A program made the position numbers and the translations under genes. From assembly GCF_020480685.1 (NCBI RefSeq), contig NZ_JAJAFU010000002.1, positions 1 to 64,000 on the forward strand: DNA of 64,000 bases, read 5' to 3'. The stretch's first letter is position 1, and each line of letters starts with the position of its first letter. Origin of the DNA: Deferrivibrio essentukiensis (lineage in GTDB: Bacteria > Chrysiogenota > Deferribacteres > Deferribacterales > Deferrivibrionaceae). The notes under the pieces were generated by a model that had not been told where the DNA came from, did no database searches, and worked only from the letters and a program-made list of their open reading frames with translations. Of the stretch, positions 15,349 through 24,572 are shown piece after piece.

Positions 15349-16086
15349 TCAGTCTATATTTTCATCCCTGTAAATTCTAAACGCATTCCATGTCTGATAA
15401 ACACTCATAAGCTCTATAGAGTTGATATTAACATGCTCCGGAAGTGTGGCACACCAATACACCGCTTCAGCGATATCTTCTGAAGTCAAAGGCTTTGTAT
15501 TTTCGTAAACTTTATCAGCCCTATTTTTGTCCCCTTTAAATCTGACTGTAGAAAACTCGGTATTTGCCATGCCTGGCTCAATGTTTGTACATCTGACCTT
15601 TGTCCCAAATAAGTCATTTCTTAAATTTCTTGAAAATTGTGCGACAAAAGCCTTTGTGCTGCCATAAACATTACCCCCTGGATATGGCCAGCTACCTGCT
15701 ACTGAGCCGATATTAATAATATGCCCCTTGTTCCTTTTTACCATAAAAGGCAATATTGCCCTTGTGCAGTAAACAACACCTTTTATATTTGTATCTATCA
15801 TTCTTTCCCAGTCTTCAATATTTGTTTCATGAGCAGGCTCAAGCCCTAAAGCAAGACCCGCATTATTAACCAAAATATCTATGTCATTGTGCTTTTCAAA
15901 CACTTTAAAGACATCTTCTTTTTTTGTCACATCCAACAGCTCAAACAAACAACCGCTCTTTTTGGAAATCTCACTCAACCGCTCTTTTCTTCTCCCGGAA
16001 ATAACCACATCATGGCCATTATTAATAAATTTATATGCTATAGCCTCTCCAAAACCAGAAGTGCTGCCTGTAACAAAAACTTTCAT
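15349..16086 (-). CDS. Short-chain dehydrogenase/reductase (YdfG-like)
   Basis: A 245-residue classical SDR. The cofactor motif TGSTSGFGEA, NNAGLAL, catalytic Ser in NIGSVAGSW and the YGSTK (YxxxK) pair are all present, and IEPGMANTEF follows. The arginines in SGRRKERL suggest NADP(H). The pattern matches the YdfG group acting on 3-hydroxy acids such as serine analogues, but the substrate is unproven. The start is ATG at 16086 just after GGAGGG; an upstream TTG would place the ribosome binding site inside the gene. Confidence 0.88.
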   Translation of the reverse strand: MKVFVTGSTSGFGEAIAYKFINNGHDVVISGRRKERLSEISKKSGCLFELLDVTKKEDVFKVFEKHNDIDILVNNAGLALGLEPAHETNIEDWERMIDTNIKGVVYCTRAILPFMVKRNKGHIINIGSVAGSWPYPGGNVYGSTKAFVAQFSRNLRNDLFGTKVRCTNIEPGMANTEFSTVRFKGDKNRADKVYENTKPLTSEDIAEAVYWCATLPEHVNINSIELMSVYQTWNAFRIYRDENID

Positions 16087-16112
16087 TTTTCCCTCCAACC
16101 TGAAAATAGATA

Positions 16113-16137
16113 CAAAAAAAGCCGGCGTAAGCCGGCT
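16113..16137 (-). terminator. Rho-independent terminator of the LysM lipoprotein gene
   Basis: A perfect 7-bp stem, AGCCGGC/GCCGGCT, with a 4-base loop is followed on the minus strand by seven T. It begins 6 bp after the stop codon. Confidence 0.9.
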
Positions 16138-16142
16138 GTTAT

Positions 16143-16964
16143 TTATTTACCATCAAAGAGTGACCAAGGGCCTCTATTTTTGGAAAACTTAATAGCATCA
16201 TCCTTTTCAGTCCCAGTATAGTCATTTCTTACTTTAAAAATCTGGCCAGGGAATATCAAATCAGGGTCTTTTATTGTATCTTTGTTAGCCCAATAAATAA
16301 GTGGCCACATAAAAGGATTCATATATTTTTTATCTGATATCTTCCACAGGCTGTCACCTTTTGCAACTGTATACATTGTAGGCTCATTCTTTTTAGCCTC
16401 TTCCATAGCCTTTTTAACTTCTTCAGCCTTAGCAGCAGAGATAGCTTCTTTGTTTTGCCTTAACAATGCCTCAATTTCAGCCATCAAAGCTTTTGCTTCC
16501 TCAGGCTTACACTCATCTACATAAGCTTTTGCTTTTGCATACTTTTCTTTAAGCTGAGTATAAGTAACTGAAGAATATTTTACAGCATCCCCTTGAATTG
16601 CATCAATCTCTTTACCATACTCTTCAAGCTTCACGGCTACCTTATCATTTTCAGCCTTTCTTTCTTTTGCAACTTTCTCAGCTTCAGCCGCCTTAGCCTT
16701 AGCTTCAGCTAAGCTTGCTTCAGCTTCATCATAATATTTACCTTTAAATGTATAGTTTTTAGCTTCTTCCATTTTTTCTTCAGCATTTTTAAATGCTTTA
16801 TTAGCCTCAGCATATTCTGCAGGTGCACACTTCTCAGCATTATACCCTTGAGCACCTTTTAAAGCAGCCTGTGCATCATCATAAGCCTTCATTGGTGGCT
16901 TAGCACATGAAACCATTACTGCAGCAACTGAAACAGCTAACGTAAATTTTATCACTCTCTTCAT
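16143..16964 (-). CDS. LysM-domain lipoprotein with Ala/Glu/Lys-rich helical region
   Basis: A 273-residue lipoprotein. The signal peptide ends in a lipobox-like VMVSC, so the protein should be anchored to a membrane by that cysteine. Residues about 25-200 are long heptad-like helices rich in A, E and K. A C-terminal LysM domain begins TMYTVAKGDSLWKIS and ends PDLIFPGQIFKV; LysM binds peptidoglycan. The protein thus probably bridges the outer membrane and cell wall. The start is MKRVIKF at 16964, preceded by AAGGAGG. It has its own promoter and terminator. Confidence 0.85.
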   Translation of the reverse strand: MKRVIKFTLAVSVAAVMVSCAKPPMKAYDDAQAALKGAQGYNAEKCAPAEYAEANKAFKNAEEKMEEAKNYTFKGKYYDEAEASLAEAKAKAAEAEKVAKERKAENDKVAVKLEEYGKEIDAIQGDAVKYSSVTYTQLKEKYAKAKAYVDECKPEEAKALMAEIEALLRQNKEAISAAKAEEVKKAMEEAKKNEPTMYTVAKGDSLWKISDKKYMNPFMWPLIYWANKDTIKDPDLIFPGQIFKVRNDYTGTEKDDAIKFSKNRGPWSLFDGK

Positions 16965-16988
16965 AATAACCTCCTTAATATTATTTAA

Positions 16989-17017
16989 AACATACCACAC
17001 ATATTAATACTTGTCAA
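16989..17017 (-). promoter_or_regulatory. Promoter of the LysM lipoprotein gene, TTGACA-N17-TATGTT
   Basis: On the minus strand TTGACA (17017-17012), a 17-bp spacer ending GTGTGG and TATGTT (16994-16989) stand about 25 bp upstream of the ATG. Confidence 0.7.
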
Positions 17018-17028
17018 ACTGTTAATAT

Positions 17029-18819
17029 TTATTCTTTTTCTATAATATCAAGCTTAATATACAACTCTTTGAGCTGTTTTTCATCAACATAATTTGGTGC
17101 ATCAGACATCATGTCAGTTGCTTTTTGAGTCTTTGGAAATGCTATTACATCCCTAATAGAATCAGCTTTACAAATAATAGATGCTATCCTATCCACTCCA
17201 AAAGCAATCCCACCATGAGGAGGCGTACCATATTTCAGAGCATCTATGAAAAATCCAAATTTTTGCTCACACTCCTCTTTCGTCAGCCCTAATGTATCAA
17301 ACATTTTTTGTTGGATGTCACTACGATGTATCCTTATACTCCCTCCACCGATTTCAGAACCATTTAACACAAGGTCATAAGCCTTAGCCCTGATTTTACC
17401 CGGGTCTGTATCAAACAACTCTAAATCTTCATCAAGTGGTGCAGTGAAAGGGTGGTGCACTGCAGCATATCTTTTCTCTTCTTCATCCCATTCAAGGAGA
17501 GGAAAATCAACAACCCACACAAAAGAATATTTTTCCCTATCTATAAGACCAAGTCTTTTTCCAAGCTCTAATCTTAATTTTGACATATACAAGTTTACTG
17601 TTTTTTTGTCACCTGCACCAAAGAAGATAAGATCATTTGGCTTACCGTCCATTATTTCAATTATCTTATTCACAGTCTCTTCACCTAAAAATTTCAAAAT
17701 AGGTGAACTCATACCATCTTCGGTTATTTTAATATATGCAAGCCCTTTTGCACCAAGTGAAGTAACAAAGCTTGTAAGGTCATCAATATCTTTTCTTGAA
17801 AAACTACCGGCACCTTTTGCATTTATTGCCTTTACAACACCACCTGATTTTATGACATCTCTAAATACTTTAAACTCAGTGTTTTCAAAAAGCTCAGTAA
17901 TCGTTTTCAAGTATAACTCAAATCTTGTATCTGGAGCATCGTGACCGTATTTCTCCATTGCCTCAGCATAGCTCATTACAGGAAAAGGGGTTTGAATCTT
18001 AATACCTACGACTTTATCAAAAATTTCTACAAAAAGCCCTTCAATCAGCTTCATCAAGTCTTCTTTGTCAATAAATGACATCTCCATATCAAGCTGCGTA
18101 AACTCCGGTTGCCTGTCAGCCCTTAAGTCTTCATCCCTAAAACATCTTACAATTTGGAAATACCTTTCAAAACCGGAAACCATCAAAAGCTGTTTAAACA
18201 TCTGTGGGGATTGAGGTAATGCATAAAATTTACCTGGATTAACTCTACTTGGGACTAAATAGTCTCTCGCACCCTCAGGTGTACTTTTTGTCAAAAATGG
18301 AGTTTCAATATCCAAAAAGCCCTTATTGTACAGATACTCTCTAATTGTTCTTGTAAGGTTGTGTCTTGTAATGATATTGTTTTTTAAAGTAGGTCTTCTT
18401 AGGTCAAGATACCTGTATTTTAATCTGATATCCTCACCGATATTCACAGTGTCCTCTATCATAAATGGAAGAGGAAGAGACTTATTTAATATTTTAAGCT
18501 CAGAAACAATTATTTCTACCTCCCCAGTTTTGAGCTTTTCATTTACTGTTCCTTCAGGTCTGTGCTCTACAACACCTTTAACAGCAATAACATACTCACT
18601 TCTTATATTCTCCCCTAAACTATGAACTTCACTGTTTATTTCAGGATTTAAAACAACTTGTGTAATACCTTCCTTATCCCTAAGGTCAATAAATATTACA
18701 CCACCGTGGTCTCTTCTTCTTTGAACCCAACCCATCAAAATAACTTCTTTACCAACATCTTTACCACACAACTCACCGCAACTATGCGTTCTTCTCCAAT
18801 CACCCATTTGTGTAAGCAC
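17029..18819 (-). CDS. aspS: Aspartate--tRNA ligase
   Basis: A 596-residue bacterial-type class II synthetase. The N-terminal OB anticodon-binding domain (GWVQRRRDHGGVIFIDLRD) is followed by motif 2 (FRDEDLRADRQPEFTQLD), an inserted GAD domain (about residues 290-410), HHPFTAP and motif 3 (GIAFGVDRI). The start is GTG at 18819 behind AAGGAGGAAG. It follows hisS by 12 bp. Whether it also charges tRNA-Asn cannot be settled without knowing the genome's gatCAB and asnS content. Confidence 0.96.
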   Translation of the reverse strand: MLTQMGDWRRTHSCGELCGKDVGKEVILMGWVQRRRDHGGVIFIDLRDKEGITQVVLNPEINSEVHSLGENIRSEYVIAVKGVVEHRPEGTVNEKLKTGEVEIIVSELKILNKSLPLPFMIEDTVNIGEDIRLKYRYLDLRRPTLKNNIITRHNLTRTIREYLYNKGFLDIETPFLTKSTPEGARDYLVPSRVNPGKFYALPQSPQMFKQLLMVSGFERYFQIVRCFRDEDLRADRQPEFTQLDMEMSFIDKEDLMKLIEGLFVEIFDKVVGIKIQTPFPVMSYAEAMEKYGHDAPDTRFELYLKTITELFENTEFKVFRDVIKSGGVVKAINAKGAGSFSRKDIDDLTSFVTSLGAKGLAYIKITEDGMSSPILKFLGEETVNKIIEIMDGKPNDLIFFGAGDKKTVNLYMSKLRLELGKRLGLIDREKYSFVWVVDFPLLEWDEEEKRYAAVHHPFTAPLDEDLELFDTDPGKIRAKAYDLVLNGSEIGGGSIRIHRSDIQQKMFDTLGLTKEECEQKFGFFIDALKYGTPPHGGIAFGVDRIASIICKADSIRDVIAFPKTQKATDMMSDAPNYVDEKQLKELYIKLDIIEKE

Positions 18820-18831
18820 GGTCTTCCTCCT

Positions 18832-20088
18832 TTATGCCAATTCACCTTTTATGAATTCTGCCAGATTTTCTATTTTAACTTCACACTGAGTTGAAGTTTT
18901 CATATTCTTTACGGTAACAACACCTTTATTTAATTCATCTTCACCGAAAAATAAAGCATATGATGCATTTAACTTATCAGCCTTTTTAACCTGAGATTTG
19001 ACAGATGCAACCTCATAGTCAAACTCAACCGATATACTATTTTTCCTAAGATTATTAATTACAGGGAGTATATCCTTTAATCTCTCCCTATCAAAAATGA
19101 TGCAATAAGCGTCAATAGATTCACTTATGTCAAAATCTTTTTGCATCATAATATTTACAAGTCTATCAACCCCTATCGCAAACCCAATGCCAGGAATATC
19201 CGGCCCGCCAAGAGTTTTTATAAGACCGTCATATCTACCTCCGGCGCCCACTGCACTGCTTGCCCCAAGTGAAGTAGTAGTCATTTCAAATGCCGTCCTC
19301 ACATAATAGTCAAGCCCTCTGACTATTTTAGGATTGACAACGTATTTAATCCCAATGTTATCCAAATACTTTTTTGTTTCGCTAAAATGTTCGTCACATG
19401 AGTCGCATAGGTAATCTATCATCAAGGGAGCATTTTCTGTAATACTTTTGCAAGTATCTACTTTACAATCTAATACCCTTAACGGATTGGTATCAAGTCT
19501 TCTTTTGCAGTCAACACAAAGCTCATCCTTTTTATCTTTCAAAAAAGAGATAAGATTGTCCCTGTAAAAAGGCCTGCATTCCGGGCAGCCTACACTGTTT
19601 ATTTCAAGGGTAAGAAAATCCTGTATCCCACACTTAAGAAAAAGTGTATAAAGGAGATTTATAACATCAGCATCAGTTAAAGGGGAAAAGCTTCCAAAAA
19701 CCTCAACACCAAGCTGATAAAATTGTCTAAACCTGCCTTTTTGAGGTCTTTCCCTCCTAAACATTGGACCATAATAGTAATACTTTTTCACTCCCGGAGG
19801 ATTTTGTAGGTTATTCTCTATAAAAGCACGCACCAAAGAAGCTGTCCCTTCCGGTCTTAATGCAAGTATCTCGTCATTTCTATCTTTAAATACAAACATC
19901 TCTTTTTCAACTATATCTGTTGAAGCTCCTATACCCCTGTCAAAGACTTCAACTTTCTCCAATATCGGCAGTTTAAATTCGTTGAAACCAAAACTTCTAA
20001 AAGTATCTTTAGCGATACTCTCAACCAACTCCCAATATTTAACTTCAACTCCAAAAATATCCCTAAAACCCTTAACTTTTCTAAACAA
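18832..20088 (-). CDS. hisS: Histidine--tRNA ligase
   Basis: A 418-residue class II synthetase. It shows LRPEGTASLVRAFIE (motif 2 region), the histidine-binding RGLDYYVRTAFE and the GGRYDGL segment, and ends in an anticodon-binding domain. The zinc-like cysteines CPEC and CVDC in the insertion domain are typical of some anaerobe HisRS. The start is TTG at 20088, with GGAGG at ideal spacing and no better ATG. It is the first gene of the hisS-aspS operon. Confidence 0.95.
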   Translation of the reverse strand: MFRKVKGFRDIFGVEVKYWELVESIAKDTFRSFGFNEFKLPILEKVEVFDRGIGASTDIVEKEMFVFKDRNDEILALRPEGTASLVRAFIENNLQNPPGVKKYYYYGPMFRRERPQKGRFRQFYQLGVEVFGSFSPLTDADVINLLYTLFLKCGIQDFLTLEINSVGCPECRPFYRDNLISFLKDKKDELCVDCKRRLDTNPLRVLDCKVDTCKSITENAPLMIDYLCDSCDEHFSETKKYLDNIGIKYVVNPKIVRGLDYYVRTAFEMTTTSLGASSAVGAGGRYDGLIKTLGGPDIPGIGFAIGVDRLVNIMMQKDFDISESIDAYCIIFDRERLKDILPVINNLRKNSISVEFDYEVASVKSQVKKADKLNASYALFFGEDELNKGVVTVKNMKTSTQCEVKIENLAEFIKGELA

Positions 20089-20129
20089 AATTCCTCCAAG
20101 TTAACATTTTCAAAATCACAACAGCTTAC

Positions 20130-20158
20130 CAATTAATACACTTTAAAATAACTGTCAA
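20130..20158 (-). promoter_or_regulatory. Promoter of hisS-aspS, TTGACA-N17-TAATTG
   Basis: On the minus strand TTGACA (20158-20153), a 17-bp spacer and TAATTG (20135-20130) lie about 40 bp before the hisS start codon. Confidence 0.6.
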
Positions 20159-20175
20159 TTGAAACATTTAAAATA

Positions 20176-20871
20176 CTATACAGCAAATCTGTCCTTTACA
20201 ATTGCGACTATCATTCTGCTCACCTCATCTATATCTGATTTGCTTAGATTTATTGCCAAATGATAATGATTTAAATCTGTTACATCTTCATTGTAATAAT
20301 GCATAATGTAATTATATCGTTTTTTCTCAATCTCTTGAATTTTCTGCTCCGCAGTCTTTTCATCAATCTTTTCCCTATGGGAGACCCATTTGATTTTTGA
20401 TTTTTTATCCGCATAAAGTCTTATATGAATTGCATTAGCGTAACCTTTTAAAATAAACTGTCCCCCCCTGCCTACAATTACCACATTATCCTTCTGAGCC
20501 AACTTATGAATTATTTTTTCAACCGTGTTTTGATATTTTTCGCTGTCAAAAGATAAATCCTGCTTTATATTTTCTTGAAAAAGCCCTTCATCATCGTCAA
20601 GTTTTAATCTGCAATACTTTAATTCTTCATCTTTCAAACTGAAAACATCCTTAAATATCGAAAAATCTACATACTTAGACAATGTTGCCTTAAAGTTGGA
20701 ATGCCGCTCCTCATCATAACTTTTAACGATTTCCCTATCAGTATCGGTAAGAATCGAAACATACTCAATAATCTCTTTATTAATAATCTTATAATTTAGC
20801 TTTTCAGCAACCCTTTCAGCAACATAGTCTCCTGCACACCCAAACTCTTTTGAAATTGTAATTATCGCCAT
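20176..20871 (-). CDS. Cytidylate-kinase-like family protein
   Basis: A 231-residue P-loop protein of the cytidylate-kinase-like family (AAA_26 type). It begins ITISKEFGCAGDYVAERVAEKL, where the degenerate GxxGxGxxVA nucleotide-binding loop is recognisable, and has NVVIVGRGGQFIL and IRLYADKKSKIKWVSHRE (lid-like basic region). The true substrate of this family is not established; it differs from Cmk itself. The gene overlaps folK by 10 bp and ends the long metK-folK operon. Confidence 0.8.
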   Translation of the reverse strand: MAIITISKEFGCAGDYVAERVAEKLNYKIINKEIIEYVSILTDTDREIVKSYDEERHSNFKATLSKYVDFSIFKDVFSLKDEELKYCRLKLDDDEGLFQENIKQDLSFDSEKYQNTVEKIIHKLAQKDNVVIVGRGGQFILKGYANAIHIRLYADKKSKIKWVSHREKIDEKTAEQKIQEIEKKRYNYIMHYYNEDVTDLNHYHLAINLSKSDIDEVSRMIVAIVKDRFAV

Positions 20872-21362
20872 TTTAACTCTCCGACAGCTGTAATATCATA
20901 ATCACATTTAATATTTTTAATTATATCAACAATTTTACTTTTAGTAACCGGGTGAATATAACCCGGAAATATTTCCTTTAGTGGAATAAGAAAAAAGCTT
21001 CTATTTTCAAGGTCATAATGGGGAATTTCAAGATTTTCCCCCTTTAATATTTCATTATTGAAATCTACTATATCTATATCAATTAACCTTTCTCTCCAAA
21101 ATCCTAATTTCTCTTTCCCCATCTTCTTTTCAATAGATTGCAGGGCTTTTAACATATCTAAAGGTGAAAGTGTGGTAGATACAGTAGCAGAAACATTAAA
21201 ATACCTATCCTGATTATCCAACAACATAGATTTTGATGCATAAACTCTTGAAACATTCTCGATTATGGAAATTTTTGATATATATTTTAAGGCTATTGAT
21301 AAATTTGAAGCCTTATTACCTAAATTTGACCCTAAATTTAATATAACCCTTTTCTGATTCAT
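20862..21362 (-). CDS. folK: 2-amino-4-hydroxy-6-hydroxymethyldihydropteridine diphosphokinase
   Basis: A 166-residue pyrophosphokinase of folate synthesis. NLGSNLGNKASNL near the N-terminus, ALQSIEKKMGKEK, the metal-binding RLIDIDIVDF and EIPHYDLENRSFFLIPL are the family blocks. It starts 2 bp after the flavoprotein gene and overlaps the next gene, so it is translationally coupled on both sides. Confidence 0.9.
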   Translation of the reverse strand: MNQKRVILNLGSNLGNKASNLSIALKYISKISIIENVSRVYASKSMLLDNQDRYFNVSATVSTTLSPLDMLKALQSIEKKMGKEKLGFWRERLIDIDIVDFNNEILKGENLEIPHYDLENRSFFLIPLKEIFPGYIHPVTKSKIVDIIKNIKCDYDITAVGELKWR

Positions 21363-21364
21363 TA

Positions 21365-22732
21365 TTAGTTTTTTGACTTTGCCTTACTGCCTATTTCCGC
21401 TAAAACTTCCGCAAAAGTAGGATGATTGAAAATAAATTCAGAAATTTGATCTATCTTTATCTCAGCCTGTATTATCATAGTAAACATGGAAATTAGCTCC
21501 GCTGCACCTTTACCGATAATGTGTGCTCCAAGGACACGTTTGAGATTCTTATCATATATAATCTTTGCAAAACCTTTGCTATACCCCATAATTAATGATT
21601 TCTCAAGATTGCTGTATGAGTACTTTAGAGATGCAGGGTCAAATCCTACTTTAGTTGCTTCCTCATCCGTATAACCTACTGAGGCAATCTCAGGATCTAA
21701 ATAGGCAACTTTAGGTAAAATATTTGTTTTTTTATATATAGGTCGGTTTAAAATACTTGAAGATACAATTTCTGATGAAAGGTGTGCCCAATTAACAAGC
21801 ATATCGCCACCTGTAGCATCCCCTACAATGTAAATATCTCTATTGGTTGTCCTAAGTTCTGAGTCCAAAACAGGCCTGCCATCTTCACATTTTACCCCTG
21901 TAGTTTCAAGGTTTAGTTTATCAAGATTAGGTTTTCGTCCAATAGCCACAAAAACTGCCTCAGACTCAATCTTTTCATCCCCTTCTGTAAATAAAATCGT
22001 TTTATTCCCAATCTTCTCAATATTCTGTACATTTTTATTATAAAAAATCTTTATACCATCTTTTTTGAAAGAGTCTTCCAGACGTTTTACAATTTGCTCA
22101 TCAAAGCTTTTCAAAAGTCGGTTATCCTTTTCTATAATTTTCACTTCACAACCAAGCCGTTTGAAAAATGTGGCATATTCACAACCAATGAATCCACCAC
22201 CTAAAATTGCAATAGATTTCGGTATCTCTTCAAGATTAAATATGTTTGAGGCATAATACATCTTACTGCAATTAATATTCTTTAACGTTTTTTCAATAGA
22301 CCCTGTAGCTATTACTGCTTTGTGAAATTTTAACTCTTTTTTCGCCCCATTAAAGTCAAGCTCTACCTTATTTTCTCCAGTAAAAAGTGCTTTCCCTTCA
22401 ATTAAGTTAACATTAGCTTCTTCCAAATCTTCTTTATAGGACTTTATGAGCTTATTTCTGATTGTATCTATATTCTTTTTAACCTTCTTAAAGTCTATGT
22501 CATAATCTTTCTCATTTTTTATGTTCAAAATAGGCAATACCCTTTCTTTAAAACTATGAAAAAGATAGCTTTGGTAAAGGAAGGCATTTGAAACAACGCT
22601 GCCTGAATATGAATAATTGCCACCCGGCTTTTCATCAACAAGGTAAACATCATAACCTTTCCCTGACAACGAAAGAGCAGTGCTGACCCCCGCAGGGCCA
22701 GCACCTATAATTACAATATTTTTCTGAGCCAT
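21365..22732 (-). CDS. Dihydrolipoamide-dehydrogenase-like flavoprotein without redox cysteines
   Basis: A 455-residue member of the pyridine nucleotide-disulfide oxidoreductase class I family. It has FAD motif VIIGAGPAGVSTA, NAD motif AILGGGFIGCEYA, IYIVGDATG and a C-terminal dimerisation domain with NHPTFAEVLAE, which keeps the His-Glu pair. The place of the usual GGxCxxxGCxPSK is GGNYSYSGSVVSN, so both redox-active cysteines are lost (Tyr40 and Ser45). It cannot run the lipoamide disulfide reaction in the normal way and may act as a diaphorase or use another acceptor. The gene lies between metK and folK in an operon. Confidence 0.8.
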   Translation of the reverse strand: MAQKNIVIIGAGPAGVSTALSLSGKGYDVYLVDEKPGGNYSYSGSVVSNAFLYQSYLFHSFKERVLPILNIKNEKDYDIDFKKVKKNIDTIRNKLIKSYKEDLEEANVNLIEGKALFTGENKVELDFNGAKKELKFHKAVIATGSIEKTLKNINCSKMYYASNIFNLEEIPKSIAILGGGFIGCEYATFFKRLGCEVKIIEKDNRLLKSFDEQIVKRLEDSFKKDGIKIFYNKNVQNIEKIGNKTILFTEGDEKIESEAVFVAIGRKPNLDKLNLETTGVKCEDGRPVLDSELRTTNRDIYIVGDATGGDMLVNWAHLSSEIVSSSILNRPIYKKTNILPKVAYLDPEIASVGYTDEEATKVGFDPASLKYSYSNLEKSLIMGYSKGFAKIIYDKNLKRVLGAHIIGKGAAELISMFTMIIQAEIKIDQISEFIFNHPTFAEVLAEIGSKAKSKN

Positions 22733-22738
22733 TTTATA

Positions 22739-23893
22739 TTATGCACCCAATTTCCCGGCTAAACTCTTTATCTCGTCAGCTTTATTGGTCTTTTCCCAAG
22801 GGAAAATTTCTCTACCGAAATGTCCATATGCAGCAGTTTGTTTGTAAATAGGCCTTCTTAAGTCAAGTGCTTCCATAATACCTTTTGGTGTAAGGTCAAA
22901 CAGTTGCTTTACAATTTTCTCAATTTCAGCCTCAGGGATTATACCAGTATCAAAGGTATTTACTAAGATAGATACCGGACGAGCAACACCTATAGCGTAT
23001 GCAAGCTGAATCTCACACCTTTTAGCTACACCAGAAGCTACAATATTTTTTGCCACCCATCTTGCAGCATAGGCTGCACTTCTATCAACCTTCGAAGGGT
23101 CTTTTCCGCTGAAACATCCACCTCCATGCCTTCCACTTCCACCGTAGGTATCAACAATTATTTTTCTTCCGGTAAGACCGCAATCCCCCATAGGGCCGCC
23201 TATTACAAAACGTCCTGTAGGATTTATATGGTATGTTATATTTTCTGCATCTAACAAATGTGAAGGAATCACCTCTTTTATAACCTTTTCAATCACATCT
23301 TCCTTAAGGTCTTTCAACTTAACGTCAGGAGAATGTTGAGTTGAAACAACCACTGTGTCTACTCTCAAAGGTTTGTTCCCTTCATACTCAATTGTTACCT
23401 GAGATTTTCCGTCAGGCCTTAGATAAGGCAATATATCTTTTTTTCTTACTTCGGCAAGTTTCATACATATTTTATGGGCAAGCATTATAGGCAAAGGCAT
23501 TAGCTCTTCTGTTTCATCACACGCAAAACCAAACATTAAACCCTGATCTCCGGCTCCACCGGTATCAACACCCATAGCGATATCAGGGGACTGCTTGTCA
23601 ATGGTTGTAATTACACCGCAAGTCTCGTAATCAAAACCATACTTAGCTCTCGTGTAACCAATCTCTTTTACCGTCTCTCTCACTAACTCCGGAATATCTA
23701 CATAAGTCCTTGTAGTAACTTCCCCTGCGACTATGGCTAACCCCGTTGTGACCATTGTTTCACAAGCAACCCTTGAATAAGGGTCATCTTTTAACATTGC
23801 ATCTAAAATAGCATCACTAATCTGATCGGCAACTTTATCCGGATGACCTTCGGTAACCGATTCAGAAGTAAATACAAATTTTCTTTCACTCAC
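22739..23893 (-). CDS. metK: S-adenosylmethionine synthetase
   Basis: A 384-residue enzyme that makes SAM from methionine and ATP. It shows [36 protein letters not shown], the phosphate-binding [19 protein letters not shown] and [18 protein letters not shown]. The length is normal for the family. No SAM riboswitch was recognised; the gene follows DUF465 by 30 bp within an operon. Confidence 0.97.
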   Translation of the reverse strand: MSERKFVFTSESVTEGHPDKVADQISDAILDAMLKDDPYSRVACETMVTTGLAIVAGEVTTRTYVDIPELVRETVKEIGYTRAKYGFDYETCGVITTIDKQSPDIAMGVDTGGAGDQGLMFGFACDETEELMPLPIMLAHKICMKLAEVRKKDILPYLRPDGKSQVTIEYEGNKPLRVDTVVVSTQHSPDVKLKDLKEDVIEKVIKEVIPSHLLDAENITYHINPTGRFVIGGPMGDCGLTGRKIIVDTYGGSGRHGGGCFSGKDPSKVDRSAAYAARWVAKNIVASGVAKRCEIQLAYAIGVARPVSILVNTFDTGIIPEAEIEKIVKQLFDLTPKGIMEALDLRRPIYKQTAAYGHFGREIFPWEKTNKADEIKSLAGKLGA

Positions 23894-23923
23894 TTTTCAC
23901 TCCTTGTATTTAAAATTTATTTT

Positions 23924-24142
23924 TTAATCTAACTCAGCAGCAATCTGCTCCATTCTATCTTTACATTTTAATTTTCTCTTTTTTATCTCTTTAATTCTTA
24001 CCTCAACTTCGGGGGGAAAATATTTCAGGCTGTACAATGCTTCCAAGTCCTGTTCCAAAGATATGTGTTCGTGATACAATTCTTTAAATTCTTCATTCTC
24101 TTTCAAGAGCTTCTGAACTAATTCCTCGTTAACTTTAAGCAT
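23924..24142 (-). CDS. DUF465 (YdcH-like) small coiled-coil protein
   Basis: A 72-residue, highly charged helical hairpin. HEHISLEQDLEALY and the basic KKRKLKCKDRMEQIAAEL match the DUF465/YdcH pattern, whose function is unknown. It overlaps the rimI 3' end by 8 bp and precedes metK. Confidence 0.75.
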   Translation of the reverse strand: MLKVNEELVQKLLKENEEFKELYHEHISLEQDLEALYSLKYFPPEVEVRIKEIKKRKLKCKDRMEQIAAELD

Positions 24143-24572
24143 AATTCACCCCTAAGTTATTTAATTTCATTAAAATTGCATTTATTCCTCGTCCATAATA
24201 ATCTTTTCTCATGGAGTAACTTTTAAATCCAAACTTTTCATAAAGAGAAATAGCTTTCATATTATCTTCTCTGACTTCCAGATAAAACATATATCCTATA
24301 TATTTATTTAAAACAAATTCCATAAGCCTACTGCCAATCTTACAACCCTGATACTCTTTTTTAACAGAAATATTTGCAATATCTATTTCATCAATTAATA
24401 TATACAACACCACATATCCCGCTATTTCACCTTCTAATTCATATACATATATGGTGCTCTTATCTGAATATAGTTCATTTAAAAAAGATTCATAACTCCA
24501 AGGGGTGTCATAATTTTCATTCTCGATTTTTACTATCTCTTCTAAATCAGTTAAGGTTGCAACCCTTATCAA
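24135..24572 (-). CDS. rimI: Ribosomal protein S18-alanine N-acetyltransferase
   Basis: A 145-residue GNAT acetyltransferase. The acetyl-CoA pyrophosphate loop appears as QGCKIGSRLMEFV and the C-terminal YEKFGFKSYSMRKDYY matches RimI. The start is TTG at 24572, inside the tsaB 3' end, with GGAGAT upstream. The tsaB-rimI pairing supports the assignment, although the GNAT substrate itself is not proven by sequence. Confidence 0.85.
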   Translation of the reverse strand: MIRVATLTDLEEIVKIENENYDTPWSYESFLNELYSDKSTIYVYELEGEIAGYVVLYILIDEIDIANISVKKEYQGCKIGSRLMEFVLNKYIGYMFYLEVREDNMKAISLYEKFGFKSYSMRKDYYGRGINAILMKLNNLGVNYA

